This document shows, one piece after another, positions 8,414 through 16,501 of a DNA stretch of 22,463 bases. Below the pieces are notes generated by a model, which saw only the letters and a program-made list of their open reading frames with translations, was not told the origin of the DNA and did not search any database. How positions within the stretch are numbered: position 1 is the stretch's first letter; each line of letters opens with the position of its first letter. The stretch covers positions 1 through 22,463 of the forward strand of contig JAISOO010000041.1 of the NCBI GenBank assembly GCA_031275595.1, in the 5' to 3' direction. Position numbers and translations under genes: made by a program. The DNA is from Spirochaetaceae bacterium (GTDB lineage: Bacteria > Spirochaetota > Spirochaetia > Treponematales > Breznakiellaceae).

Positions 8414-10510
8414 TCATAAATTTATTGAGCCCAGAAAAACATCGAAGTTATTTTGAGCATCCCGGAGATTTTTTTCAGCATCGGTTATGGCGGCATTGAG
8501 GGTATCGATCTCCCCATCCATGGCAACCATACGCCGGAGGTACTCCTGACCCTGGGTGCTTTGGTTTCCCGCGGCTTCCAGATTCCGCCGGATCCGGTCT
8601 TGTTCGGCAATAAGCCGGGTCCGCTGGGTTTCCAGCGCGGTAAGGGCGGTTTTGGCTTCCGCGTTTTTTTGCTGAAGTTCCACCCCCTTGGTCAGGGCGG
8701 CCCGTACCGCGGGGGGAATTTCTCCATTGGACGCGTAGGACATGAGGGAATCGAGTCCAAGCTGGGCCAGGGTTATCCGTTCAGCCAAGGGGCTTTCCTC
8801 TTTTACGGTAAAATAATGTTCCCCCCCGGCGTCAAGGGCCAGGACGAAACGGTAGAGAGCTTCGGTCCTCTCGTAAAAAGATGCGGGCTCGGCGAGGGTT
8901 GCGTTCAGGGTAAGGGGATGTTCCAGGATAAGTCGTTTCCCTTCCCGGGAATTATTTTTAAAGACATAGGCCTTTTCATAAATCAGTTTCCGGGAAATAG
9001 TCATAACACCCCGGTTCACCGTAACGGTGCTTACCACCCGGGAGGTAGAAGAATTTACCCTGCCGTTAACGGAAAGATCGTCCCCATAGGAGATAAGCCT
9101 TTTTTCATCTTCAGGGAAAAAATTTATCAGGGCGTCCCCCGCATAGGTTCCGCCGTCAAAAACCGTAATAGGCCCCGCGGGAAGCCGCATTCCGGTGGTA
9201 TTCGTCAGTTCCACGCTCATAGCGGGGTGGACGCCCCCCTTGTTTGCGGCGTTTGCTCCGGAAAAAACAAGAACCTTTTCCGCCCGGAGTTCCCCCTCTA
9301 CCAGGGGCAACATGGCGCTTTGCTGCCGGACCAGGCTTACCGGATGCCGGAGGGTAAATTCAAACTGATCTCCCGCTGTCGAAGTTCGGGCGGTTTCCAT
9401 GATTCCCCCGGCTATATTGGGGGCCGGCTTCGGCATTTCCGCTACAACCTCCCCCCCATACATGGATTCCAGGGACTCCGCCTGGGGAACAGCCCGGGCC
9501 TTAGCCGCGCCGCTATCCCTTTGGAGCTGAACATACCCCGAATCATAGGTCCGGGCCTCGGCAACCCCGGCGATTGCCAGGGGCAGCACCGGCCGGTCTA
9601 TATAGTAGGGAGGATAAAGATTCTGAATAAAAGAGACCGGTTTCCCCGTAACCAGGGAGAGCTCCACCCCATCCCAGTCCGCCTCTCCGGCGTTATCCAC
9701 AATAGCCCAGCCTTGAAGGAAGGGTTTATCCCGGGACAGATCCAGCCGGTAGGAAACCTTCCACACCGGGGCGGGGATCACATAACTTATGGATATGTTT
9801 CGGTCGGATGAACCGGGGAGTTCTACCCGCAGGTTGCGGGTATCCGAAATCCGGGAATCCCTGATAAGGTCCAGCGCCCGGTTTAAATCGGCGTTAATTT
9901 CCGGATCCTTAAAAACAAAACGGTTTATTTCCCGGAGCCCCACCGCCCGTATACCTTGGGGGGTAATGAGGGAAAGCCAGGCTTCCGGCGAACCCCTGGG
10001 GAATTCTTCCGCCGGTATCGCCGGACGGTATTCGATCCCCAGGATTCTCCCCTCAATGGAGGTGGAGGTATATACTTCTATTTCCACGCCGGTAAGCCCT
10101 TGTAATAGTTCCACGATATCGGTATTCCCCGAAAGATCGATCCTGAGACTCTTCAAGGTCCGGTACAGCGTCTCCTCCGAAGGGTACGTTACCGAAGGGG
10201 AAAGAGAGCGGGGGTCGTTAATAACCAGGGATTTAAGGACGTCATTAACCACCCCTATTTTAAACGGGAGATCTATCCTCACGGAACCCGAAACCTCCCC
10301 TTGATGTTCAAAATAAGCAACTCCGGAGGAAAAAAGGGCTATCCGTTTAAGGGGAACCGGGGTTTTCAGGATCGTCTCCGACGGCGCCGCTCCGGTTTTC
10401 TCCCGGGACAGGTTCCCGGCTGTTCCCGGAATATCCATGCCGGATTGGGCCGTCAAACTTGTCCCGGTCAGGAGTATCAACACCAGGGTAAAAACGCCCC
10501 TTCTTTCCAT
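8414..10510 (-). CDS. Exported DUF4139-domain protein
   Basis: The start is ATG 10510: it has GGAGG (10517-10521) six bases upstream and is followed directly by a signal peptide (ERRGVFTLVLILLTGTSLTA). A longer frame to 10630 would enter the preceding gene and is rejected. The product has 698 residues. The middle matches DUF4139 (ISYVIPAPVWKVSYRLDL, then DWDGVELSLVTGKPVSF), a beta-rich domain of unknown function that in many proteins is paired with a coiled coil. Here a coiled coil of about 90 residues is at the C-terminus (LQQKNAEAKTALTALETQRT, LEAAGNQ, DTLNAAITDAEKNLRDAQNN). It is likely periplasmic or outer-membrane associated. It follows the PPi-PFK gene by 65 bases on the same strand and may share its transcript. 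No role can be assigned. Confidence 0.85.
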   Translation of the reverse strand: MERRGVFTLVLILLTGTSLTAQSGMDIPGTAGNLSREKTGAAPSETILKTPVPLKRIALFSSGVAYFEHQGEVSGSVRIDLPFKIGVVNDVLKSLVINDPRSLSPSVTYPSEETLYRTLKSLRIDLSGNTDIVELLQGLTGVEIEVYTSTSIEGRILGIEYRPAIPAEEFPRGSPEAWLSLITPQGIRAVGLREINRFVFKDPEINADLNRALDLIRDSRISDTRNLRVELPGSSDRNISISYVIPAPVWKVSYRLDLSRDKPFLQGWAIVDNAGEADWDGVELSLVTGKPVSFIQNLYPPYYIDRPVLPLAIAGVAEARTYDSGYVQLQRDSGAAKARAVPQAESLESMYGGEVVAEMPKPAPNIAGGIMETARTSTAGDQFEFTLRHPVSLVRQQSAMLPLVEGELRAEKVLVFSGANAANKGGVHPAMSVELTNTTGMRLPAGPITVFDGGTYAGDALINFFPEDEKRLISYGDDLSVNGRVNSSTSRVVSTVTVNRGVMTISRKLIYEKAYVFKNNSREGKRLILEHPLTLNATLAEPASFYERTEALYRFVLALDAGGEHYFTVKEESPLAERITLAQLGLDSLMSYASNGEIPPAVRAALTKGVELQQKNAEAKTALTALETQRTRLIAEQDRIRRNLEAAGNQSTQGQEYLRRMVAMDGEIDTLNAAITDAEKNLRDAQNNFDVFLGSINL

Positions 10511-10575
10511 AACGTTCCTCCTTATTTCATCGCCGCGGGAACCGGTTAAAACAACCGATTTTGGAATCAATTCAA

Positions 10576-12243
10576 TTACCGGCCTTCCCGCTGGTGTTCC
10601 AGCCGGAGGGTCTTGGTCGGCTGATCGCAAACCTCCGCAGGACCGTAATATTGAATGGCGCCGGGAAAAACAAAACTGGTTTTTACCGCCCAGGTATCCC
10701 GGACCTCGGCAAACGTCTTAAAAGGCGCCCCTTCCAGCTCCACCAGGGCTTTTTTGATCACCGGTTTTTGGGAACCCTTCCGGTGCTCCATGTTCATCAT
10801 CATGGTAAGGGGTACTCCTCCGGCTATCCACTGGTCTGCCGGGGCGGTGAGGTTCCGTACGCTGGAAAGATAACCGGTAAGCCCCGAGGCGATGAGGACA
10901 AAGGCGCTGAATCCCAGAGCATAGCAATAATCGGCATCGAAGTTCGAGGGAAAGGCGCAGCGGCCTTCGTACCCAAAAAAATGTCCCAGGGCGCTGAATT
11001 TGCCCCTGTAGGTCCCGGCCTTTTTGAATGCCGAAAGTTTTTTTTCTACCATGCTGATGAGAAGCTTCTCCGTTTCAATCCGGGAAACTTGAACATTACC
11101 GTGGGGATCTCGGTCCATAAGAAGCTGTTGGGCGATTTCCCCCGGAAGGCTCTGAAAAAGGGAGCGGGAACCGGGGGAAAGGATACCCTCAAACCAGGCG
11201 CTCTGATCTTTAAAGCTCCCGAGGTTGGCAAAGGTTTCGGCATTGATGGCTATTACATCGTTCAGCTCGGTGATAAGTTTTTTCATTTCCGGGATAAATT
11301 CCACAACCCCCTCGGGGATCAAAACCACCCCAAAATTTTCTTTATTTTCCGCTCGTTTTACCACGGAGTCGCAGATTTGATCCACAATACGGCCCAGGGA
11401 AAAATTATTCGCCGCTACCTCCTCGGAGATAAGGCAAATATTCGGTTGGGTTTGCAGGGCACATTCCAGGGCGATGTGGCTTGCGGAACGGCCCATAAGC
11501 CTGATGAAATGCCAATACTTTTTAGCGCTGTCGGCGTCCCGCGCTATGTTTCCGATGAGTTCGCTGTAGGTTTTTACCGCCGTATCAAAACCAAAGGACG
11601 CTTCGATGTATTGATTTTTCAGGTCCCCGTCTATGGTTTTGGGGCACCCGATGACTTGGACCGCCGACCCCTGGCTTAGAAAATATTCTGCCAGGAGCGC
11701 CGCGTTGGTATTGGAATCATCCCCTCCGATGACGACCACCGCATCCATGTTAAGTTTTTTGGCTGTTTCCAGAGCCGCGGCAAATTGTTCCGGGGTTTCA
11801 ATTTTGGTTCTCCCCGAACCTATCATATCAAAACCGCCGGTATTGCGGTACTGATCGATAATCTCCCCGGTAATTTCCAGGGTTTTATTATCCGTAAGAC
11901 CTCCGGGGCCGCCGAGAAATCCATAGAGCTTTGAATCGGCGTTTCCCTTTTTAAGGCCGTCAAAAAGTCCGGCAATGACATTGTGTCCTCCCGGAGCCTG
12001 GCCCCCGGAAAGAATCACCCCCACGATTAACTTCTTCTGTATTTTTTCATTTTTTCCCGTAACAAAGGTTGCCAGGGGTTTACCATAGGTAAATTTAAAA
12101 AGTTCCCGTAGTTCTCCCTGATCCGACACAGATTCGGTAGGGGCTCCTAATTCGAGGGCTATTTCTGTAACTTCCCGGGACAACCCAATGGGAAGTTTTG
12201 GTTTATAGGTATACCGGAGTTTTTGCAAGGCGGATATTTCCAT
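10576..12243 (-). CDS. pfp: Diphosphate-fructose-6-phosphate 1-phosphotransferase (PPi-dependent PFK)
   Basis: Interconverts fructose 6-phosphate and fructose 1,6-bisphosphate using pyrophosphate instead of ATP; the reaction is reversible and serves glycolysis and gluconeogenesis. The 555-residue product is the long form found in spirochaetes and plants. Diagnostic residues are visible: [11 protein letters not shown] (79-89), GGDDSNTNA (173-181), where Asp176 replaces the Gly of ATP enzymes, and PKTIDGDL (201-208), with Lys202 and catalytic Asp205. Both changes mark PPi specificity. The substrate motif [11 protein letters not shown] and the EGVVEFIPE segment are also present. AAGGAG precedes the ATG by six bases. 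It is flanked by the UMP kinase gene upstream and the DUF4139 gene downstream, all leftward. Confidence 0.95.
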   Translation of the reverse strand: MEISALQKLRYTYKPKLPIGLSREVTEIALELGAPTESVSDQGELRELFKFTYGKPLATFVTGKNEKIQKKLIVGVILSGGQAPGGHNVIAGLFDGLKKGNADSKLYGFLGGPGGLTDNKTLEITGEIIDQYRNTGGFDMIGSGRTKIETPEQFAAALETAKKLNMDAVVVIGGDDSNTNAALLAEYFLSQGSAVQVIGCPKTIDGDLKNQYIEASFGFDTAVKTYSELIGNIARDADSAKKYWHFIRLMGRSASHIALECALQTQPNICLISEEVAANNFSLGRIVDQICDSVVKRAENKENFGVVLIPEGVVEFIPEMKKLITELNDVIAINAETFANLGSFKDQSAWFEGILSPGSRSLFQSLPGEIAQQLLMDRDPHGNVQVSRIETEKLLISMVEKKLSAFKKAGTYRGKFSALGHFFGYEGRCAFPSNFDADYCYALGFSAFVLIASGLTGYLSSVRNLTAPADQWIAGGVPLTMMMNMEHRKGSQKPVIKKALVELEGAPFKTFAEVRDTWAVKTSFVFPGAIQYYGPAEVCDQPTKTLRLEHQREGR

Positions 12244-12315
12244 TATGTTCTCCTTATGGTGTTTTAGTATTTATAATGAGCTTATATCCAAACTAAAATT
12301 TTGGAACCGCTTCTC

Positions 12316-12345
12316 ATGATAACGAAAACAACCGGTCTAACGCAA
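12316..12345 (-). promoter_or_regulatory. Weak candidate promoter upstream of pfp
   Basis: On the minus strand TTGCGT (12345-12340) and TATCAT (12321-12316) lie 18 bases apart, about 73 bases before the pfp start. Each hexamer has two mismatches from consensus. AT-rich alternatives closer to the gene lack a -35 partner. The 126-base gap could equally be read through from the UMP kinase gene. Confidence 0.3.
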
Positions 12346-12369
12346 GCCGGCGTATGAAGTCTGTTCGAG

Positions 12370-13056
12370 CTAAGGATGTATGGTGGTACCCAAAAAAACT
12401 TCTCCCCGGAGGATTTTTTTTAAGTTTTCCAGATTTCGTCCCCCGGCGCATATCACCGTGAGGCCGATTTTTGCCCCGTGGCGGCTTGCCACCGGGTCAA
12501 AGGGAACGTTTTTCCCCGGAATCCATTCGTCGCCGACGAGGGTACGGAATTCCGCCCAGGATAAAGCGGTCAGGGGTTTTGCTTCAGGATTGGTCCGGGG
12601 ATCATCGCTGTAAACCTGTTCGATATTTGACAGGTTGATAACTTTATCTGCCTGGAACCGTTCCGCCAGGAGTACCGCGTCGTAGTCCGAAGAAAATCCC
12701 GGTTTCCATCCTGCCGCCACCAGGACCCGGCCGACCAGAGGGCCTACCCGGGAGGGATCGGTGACCACCTCCTGGGGACACCATTCCCCCATCACGGCTT
12801 TAACAAGCTGGGCATTAAGCCGGGTCGCCATAACCCCTATCCAATCAGCCTCTTCAGCCGCCACCGCGGTACTTATCCTGCGGTATGATTGCTGCCAGGC
12901 CCGGGCGGGTCCGCCGCCGCCCACCACTAAGATAAAACGTCGTTTTTCATCTTCCCGCAGAAACGCTCCGATGAGGGATACAAAGTCCGTGAGGAATTTT
13001 TCATCTACCCCATCGGGGGCGACAATGGAACCGCCCAGGGAAATAACCGTTATCAT
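12370..13056 (-). CDS. pyrH: UMP kinase, archaeal-type
   Basis: Amino-acid-kinase-fold enzyme that phosphorylates UMP to UDP in pyrimidine nucleotide synthesis. I chose ATG 13056, because AAGGAG (13067-13062) is five bases upstream; the in-frame GTG at 13062 overlaps that site. The product has 228 residues. Motifs: N-terminal ISLGGSIVAP, glycine loop VVGGGGPAR, the UMP kinase segment IGVMATRLNAQL, SSDYDAVLLAERF, and the end GTTIHP. The N- and C-terminal motifs resemble archaeal UMP kinases (GGS.L.P..., GTTI.P) more than the usual bacterial PyrH with its KLSGE start. A related kinase of the same fold cannot be fully excluded, but the ATRLNA segment fits UMP kinase well. Confidence 0.82.
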   Translation of the reverse strand: MITVISLGGSIVAPDGVDEKFLTDFVSLIGAFLREDEKRRFILVVGGGGPARAWQQSYRRISTAVAAEEADWIGVMATRLNAQLVKAVMGEWCPQEVVTDPSRVGPLVGRVLVAAGWKPGFSSDYDAVLLAERFQADKVINLSNIEQVYSDDPRTNPEAKPLTALSWAEFRTLVGDEWIPGKNVPFDPVASRHGAKIGLTVICAGGRNLENLKKILRGEVFLGTTIHP

Positions 13057-13163
13057 ATACACTCCTTACCTCTTATCATAGTAAACCGGGACCACCTGTC
13101 GCGATGAGCTATCGAACAGTCTTACAAAATGCTCCGCGTTTTGCCGTTTTTAAGCGGCTATTG

Positions 13164-13185
13164 TTCGGAAACTGAAGTTTCCGAA
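13164..13185. repeat. Palindrome, family B copy 1
   Basis: A perfect 10-bp inverted repeat, TTCGGAAACT / AGTTTCCGAA, around GA. It begins three bases after the stop codon of the leftward lipoprotein gene, where it could form a 3'-end hairpin. It shares the AACTGAAGTT core with palindromes at 19222 and 20531. No U-run follows on either strand, although a smaller stem (GCCG / CGGC, 13142-13157) lies next to it. Confidence 0.65.
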
Positions 13186-13188
13186 ACC

Positions 13189-14826
13189 CTATTCTTCTAT
13201 CGGTGTAATTATAACATCTCCCCATTGGGAATCATAGTTAATGCCTCCTGAGGATTCTTCCCAGATGTTTTGCAGGGCAAAATCCCGTTCCCGGGCCACG
13301 GTTTTTCCCCGGACTTCCATTTGGGATAAAATCCGCTCTCCCCGGGAAAAAGCAATATGCCGGTTATCCATATTGCCGAAATAATAAGCCCCCCGATCTT
13401 GCCGGAGGGGAAAGGCAAAATCAGCCGGGACAGTCCTCGCGCCCAAGGCGGGATCCACGGGTATCCAGCCGAACCCGTCAATCCAAAATTCCGCCCAGTA
13501 ATGGCGGATCGCCTCCTGGGACCGGCCTATTAAAACCCCCGATACGGGCAGCGCGGGGATACCTCCTGCCCTGGCCATGGCGCAGAAGAACAGGGCCGCC
13601 CCATAGGAATCGGTCCGTCTCCTGTCCAGGGCTTCCAGAACACCTCCGGCTACGGGTTCCCACCGGATTCCCCCCTGGGTAATAAGCCAATCGTATATTT
13701 TCCGGGCCTTCAGGTAGGGATTCCTCTCCCGCCCGATAATGGTATTGGTATGGGTTTTGATCAGGGCATGGTCCGAGGGGATCAACGGGCCGGGAAGGGT
13801 ATAAACCGTTTCCACGGGAAAGGTACCGCTTTCCTTGATCAACGATTCCTTGATACTGGTCGTAATGGCGTATACTTCCAACCGGAAGGAGAGGGTGGTC
13901 TCCATAGTGGTATAGGGGGCGAGATCGTTGAATTTAAACAGGACCGTTTCCCGATAATTTTCTATAAAAGGCGCCCTGGTCCAGGATAAGAGCTGAACCC
14001 ACGGTTGGGAAGACGAAAGAATCGGCCGCGGGAGCCAGAGGTAAAGAGAATGGGGAACCGGGGCTTCCCTGGTCCGGATCCCTACCGTATAGTTGAGGGT
14101 ATAGGCCTGTTTATCCTCAAAGATCTTAGTTCCGGGTTTATCGGTGATTTCAAAAAAAAATGATTCTGAATTTCCCCTGGAGGTCCGGATCTCAAGGTTT
14201 CCGCTGACCGCGCCGTCGGGGACTCTCACTTGAATTTCCCGATCATTCCACAATTCATATCCAAAGTTGGTATCAAAAACTTCCATCCAGGAGGGAGCGG
14301 CATCGGGGAGGGATGAAGCCCCCTCCCGGGTAAAAAACACCCCGCTGCTACCCCGGCTGGAACCAAAATCGTTCCCTTGAATAATAATCAACGCCCCAAT
14401 GACCGCGGCTCTCGGTTCAACCGACAGGATTCGAGGTTTTTTATCCACATCTGACCCGGACACCGGCTGCGGCAGGGTGGTCCGGTTAGAAATCAGGACG
14501 GGATTGCTTTTTTTATCCCCCCGTTGGATATATATCAGGGCGGATTCCCCAAATTCCGGAAGCCGCAGGGAAATTTTCGTATCCGTCCATTCGATATACG
14601 AGGACATGGTGGGGAAGATCTGCGCGATGGTCACATAGGATTTATCCTGGACTTCTCCGAAATTTTTGCCCAAGATGGTGAGAATCTCTCCCGGCGTTCC
14701 GATTCTGGGGCTTATAGAAACAATATGGGGAGCGGGAACCCCGCAGGCGGTAAGTCCCCCCGCTATACATAAGACCAGGAAAATTATTGGACCCGGGACT
14801 ATACGGATTTTATTACTCGTAGCCAT
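13189..14826 (-). CDS. Lipoprotein with two IPT/TIG domains and a transglutaminase-like domain lacking the catalytic Cys
   Basis: The start is ATG 14826, giving 545 residues with a lipoprotein signal (GPIIFLVLCIAGGLTAC, Cys28). Two IPT/TIG immunoglobulin-like domains follow (about 34-113, with ISPRIGTPGEILTILGKNFG; and 132-228, with VEPRAAVIGALIIIQGNDFG). A linker leads to a transglutaminase-like core (about 350-475). The core keeps the His and Asp regions (RHYWAEFWIDGFGWIPVDPA, His442 and Asp458) and the helix ARAGGIPA. The family motif is GxC-x-x-Y/F, and here that stretch reads RRTDSYGAALFF: Thr405 sits where the nucleophilic Cys should be. The domain is therefore probably a non-catalytic binding module. 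It overlaps the preceding gene by 14 bases and is the last of the sigma-factor operon. Confidence 0.85.
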   Translation of the reverse strand: MATSNKIRIVPGPIIFLVLCIAGGLTACGVPAPHIVSISPRIGTPGEILTILGKNFGEVQDKSYVTIAQIFPTMSSYIEWTDTKISLRLPEFGESALIYIQRGDKKSNPVLISNRTTLPQPVSGSDVDKKPRILSVEPRAAVIGALIIIQGNDFGSSRGSSGVFFTREGASSLPDAAPSWMEVFDTNFGYELWNDREIQVRVPDGAVSGNLEIRTSRGNSESFFFEITDKPGTKIFEDKQAYTLNYTVGIRTREAPVPHSLYLWLPRPILSSSQPWVQLLSWTRAPFIENYRETVLFKFNDLAPYTTMETTLSFRLEVYAITTSIKESLIKESGTFPVETVYTLPGPLIPSDHALIKTHTNTIIGRERNPYLKARKIYDWLITQGGIRWEPVAGGVLEALDRRRTDSYGAALFFCAMARAGGIPALPVSGVLIGRSQEAIRHYWAEFWIDGFGWIPVDPALGARTVPADFAFPLRQDRGAYYFGNMDNRHIAFSRGERILSQMEVRGKTVARERDFALQNIWEESSGGINYDSQWGDVIITPIEE

Positions 14827-15322
14827 TACGATCCGGATTATTATTTTGGTCCTTGACATAGGGATGTAACGCTAATCGTATTTCAATATGGGCTTCATTA
14901 TGAGAATTTCGTGAACCAAGGGGGAAAAAATAGATCTGTTCTCCGAATTTCATGGGTATGGTCTGCATGGTAGTTTTATACCGGATCCCTTCGTTGGGTA
15001 CATTAATCCAGATCTGCCCCTGGGCTACCAGTACATTATTTCCATCGTTTCTGAAATAAGGGGTAAATTGTACCGCCACCACGATATTTTCCCCCACAAG
15101 CCGTAAACCGACGGGTCTTCCGGGGATAGTTACCTTTGAATTGGTCGCGTTCCACACTTCCTGCTGATTTTCTTCTACAACCCTGGCAACGATATCTAAT
15201 ACAACCGCCCGTTCCCGCAGGCCGGGTAACATATCCTCAAGAACCGTGTCCTGGGAAAATGCCAACGTATTGGCGCTTATAAAAAAGATACTTCCCCATA
15301 GCACCAAAGGTTTAAGGGTCAT
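14813..15322 (-). CDS. Small exported protein of the sigma-factor operon
   Basis: A 169-residue product with a typical signal peptide (PLVLWGSIFFISANTLAFSQ, cleavage near 22-24) and a mature part rich in beta-strand-like sequence. No family recognised. It starts in an ATGA overlap with the anti-sigma factor gene (15319-15322), and its end overlaps the IPT/transglutaminase lipoprotein gene by 14 bases. The tight packing suggests that it acts with those two proteins in the periplasm. That is inference from position. Confidence 0.75.
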   Translation of the reverse strand: MTLKPLVLWGSIFFISANTLAFSQDTVLEDMLPGLRERAVVLDIVARVVEENQQEVWNATNSKVTIPGRPVGLRLVGENIVVAVQFTPYFRNDGNNVLVAQGQIWINVPNEGIRYKTTMQTIPMKFGEQIYFFPLGSRNSHNEAHIEIRLALHPYVKDQNNNPDRNGYE

Positions 15323-15894
15323 TGGGACAATGTGCTCCTTGAATAGTCCTCCGCCCTGATATACAAGGGTTCGCCATAGCTCATAAAACTTTTACTTTCA
15401 GGAAGGCGGAGGATAACAATATTATCCTCATCGCTGAGATATTGCAACACCCCCCGGATATCCGAAACCGGGCTTATCCCTTGCAGGTCCAGACCTATCC
15501 CGTTGGCGGCGGTTAATTCTTGCGGGACCATCATCGGGGCAGGACGGTTTAACAAAACCAAGGTAAAGACCACGGCCATCAGGGCGGCCATGGCCGCCGC
15601 CAGGGGCAGGGGAATAACAATCGAACGATGCCAGAGGTTTTGCCGGGATATTGCCCCGGCCGCCTTTTCTTCCAGAACGGCTAAATTTTGCCAAACTCTG
15701 GCCTTTGCCGCTTCCGTCCGGAAATTAAGGGCAGATTCTTCCCCCCTGGCGGCTGGAAATAAAAAAGACCGGTATTGTTCCAATCTGTTCCTGCATTCCG
15801 GGCATAGGGCAATATGGGCTTCCATTTTTTCTCTCCAGGGAGAGGAGAGTTCCTTGTCGTAATACACAGAAAGAATCTGACGATTTGGACACAT
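15319..15894 (-). CDS. Anti-sigma factor with zinc-finger (ZAS) domain and one membrane helix
   Basis: Probable membrane anti-sigma factor that holds the ECF sigma factor encoded just upstream. I chose ATG 15894, one base after the sigma stop, because GAAGG lies nine bases upstream and the family usually has a Cys near position 2-4 (MCPNRQ). ATG 15903 in the same frame touches that site. The product has 191 residues. The HxxxCxxC signature is HIALCPEC (His27, Cys31, Cys34). A hydrophobic helix follows at about 92-115 (IVIPLPLAAAMAALMAVVFT) and then a periplasmic tail of about 75 residues with no clear sensor fold. The arrangement is classical: cytoplasmic ZAS, one helix, exported sensor. Confidence 0.88.
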   Translation of the reverse strand: MCPNRQILSVYYDKELSSPWREKMEAHIALCPECRNRLEQYRSFLFPAARGEESALNFRTEAAKARVWQNLAVLEEKAAGAISRQNLWHRSIVIPLPLAAAMAALMAVVFTLVLLNRPAPMMVPQELTAANGIGLDLQGISPVSDIRGVLQYLSDEDNIVILRLPESKSFMSYGEPLYIRAEDYSRSTLSQ

Positions 15895-15895
15895 A

Positions 15896-16390
15896 CTAAC
15901 CATCCTTCGTTAAGATTCCGGCTAAACGTTCCCGGGCTCTGAATATCCGAACCTTAACGTTCCCTTCGCTTATACCAAGAGCCCGTCCGATTTCTTTATA
16001 ATTCAATTCACCATACTCTTTTAATATTAATACTATCCGTAAATTTTCAGGAAGTTTTTCCAGGGCCTTCTGAATTTCACCTTGGGTTTCCTGCCTGAGT
16101 AAAATTCCTTCTCCGGTTTCCTGGGTTTGGGTAAGCTCCCGAAAGGCCCGTTGATACGCCCTCCGTTCCCGCTCTTTCCGTTTTGCGTAATTCAACGCCG
16201 CATTTTTCACTACCCGAATAAGCCAATATTTCGCCTCCTCAGGATTTGGAAAGACCATATTTTTTTCATAAAACCGAAAAAAAGCCTCCTGACATAGATC
16301 TTCCGCGGCCTCCTCATCGGCCACAATACGATATGCCACCCGAAACAGTATCGAAAATGTGGAATCGTAGATCCTGCGGAATTCCGACAT
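15896..16390 (-). CDS. ECF-family RNA polymerase sigma factor
   Basis: Extracytoplasmic-function sigma factor with region 2 (about 8-75: FRVAYRIVADEEAAEDLCQE, then FFRFYEK and WLIRVVKNAALNYAKRKERE) and region 4 (about 103-164: LEKLPENLRIVLILKEYGEL, then YKEIGRALGISEGNVKVR, an HTH). Typical length. ATG 16390 has AGGAAAG upstream and gives 164 residues. TTG 16420, behind GAGGT, would add ten residues and cannot be excluded. Downstream are its likely anti-sigma factor and two exported proteins. The gene follows cysS by about 110 bases. In T. pallidum an ECF sigma gene also follows cysS, as far as I recall. Autoregulation is likely, but I could not identify a matching ECF promoter in the leader. 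Confidence 0.9.
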   Translation of the reverse strand: MSEFRRIYDSTFSILFRVAYRIVADEEAAEDLCQEAFFRFYEKNMVFPNPEEAKYWLIRVVKNAALNYAKRKERERRAYQRAFRELTQTQETGEGILLRQETQGEIQKALEKLPENLRIVLILKEYGELNYKEIGRALGISEGNVKVRIFRARERLAGILTKDG

Positions 16391-16440
16391 CGATACTTTC
16401 CTGTCTATATCCTGAAACAAGTTTTTACCTCAATCGTTAC

Positions 16441-16499
16441 AGCCTCGCGGCTATTTATTCGAAGCGGGGAGTATGCCCCGGAACCCGCCTTCCGGCGGG
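16441..16499. other. Three consecutive hairpins between cysS and the sigma-factor gene
   Basis: Three separate stems lie side by side: AGCC/GGCT (16441-16452), CGGGG/CCCCG (16465-16480) and CCCGCC/GGCGGG (16484-16499). On the minus strand, the transcribed one, the first and third loops are GCGA and GGAA, both GNRA-type tetraloops. No U-run follows, so a simple terminator for cysS is unlikely. They would sit in the leader of the sigma operon or in a processing region. Confidence 0.5.
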
Positions 16500-16501
16500 G
16501 C

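Noticed and set aside
8453..9811. Long plus-strand ORF (452 codons) antisense to the DUF4139 gene
   Set aside because: Shadow frame: Gly- and Pro-rich with no domain, while the opposite strand has a signal peptide, a strong ribosome binding site and a family match.
10561..11679. Long plus-strand ORF (372 codons) antisense to pfp
   Set aside because: The minus strand encodes an unmistakable PPi-PFK across the whole stretch; the plus product resembles nothing.
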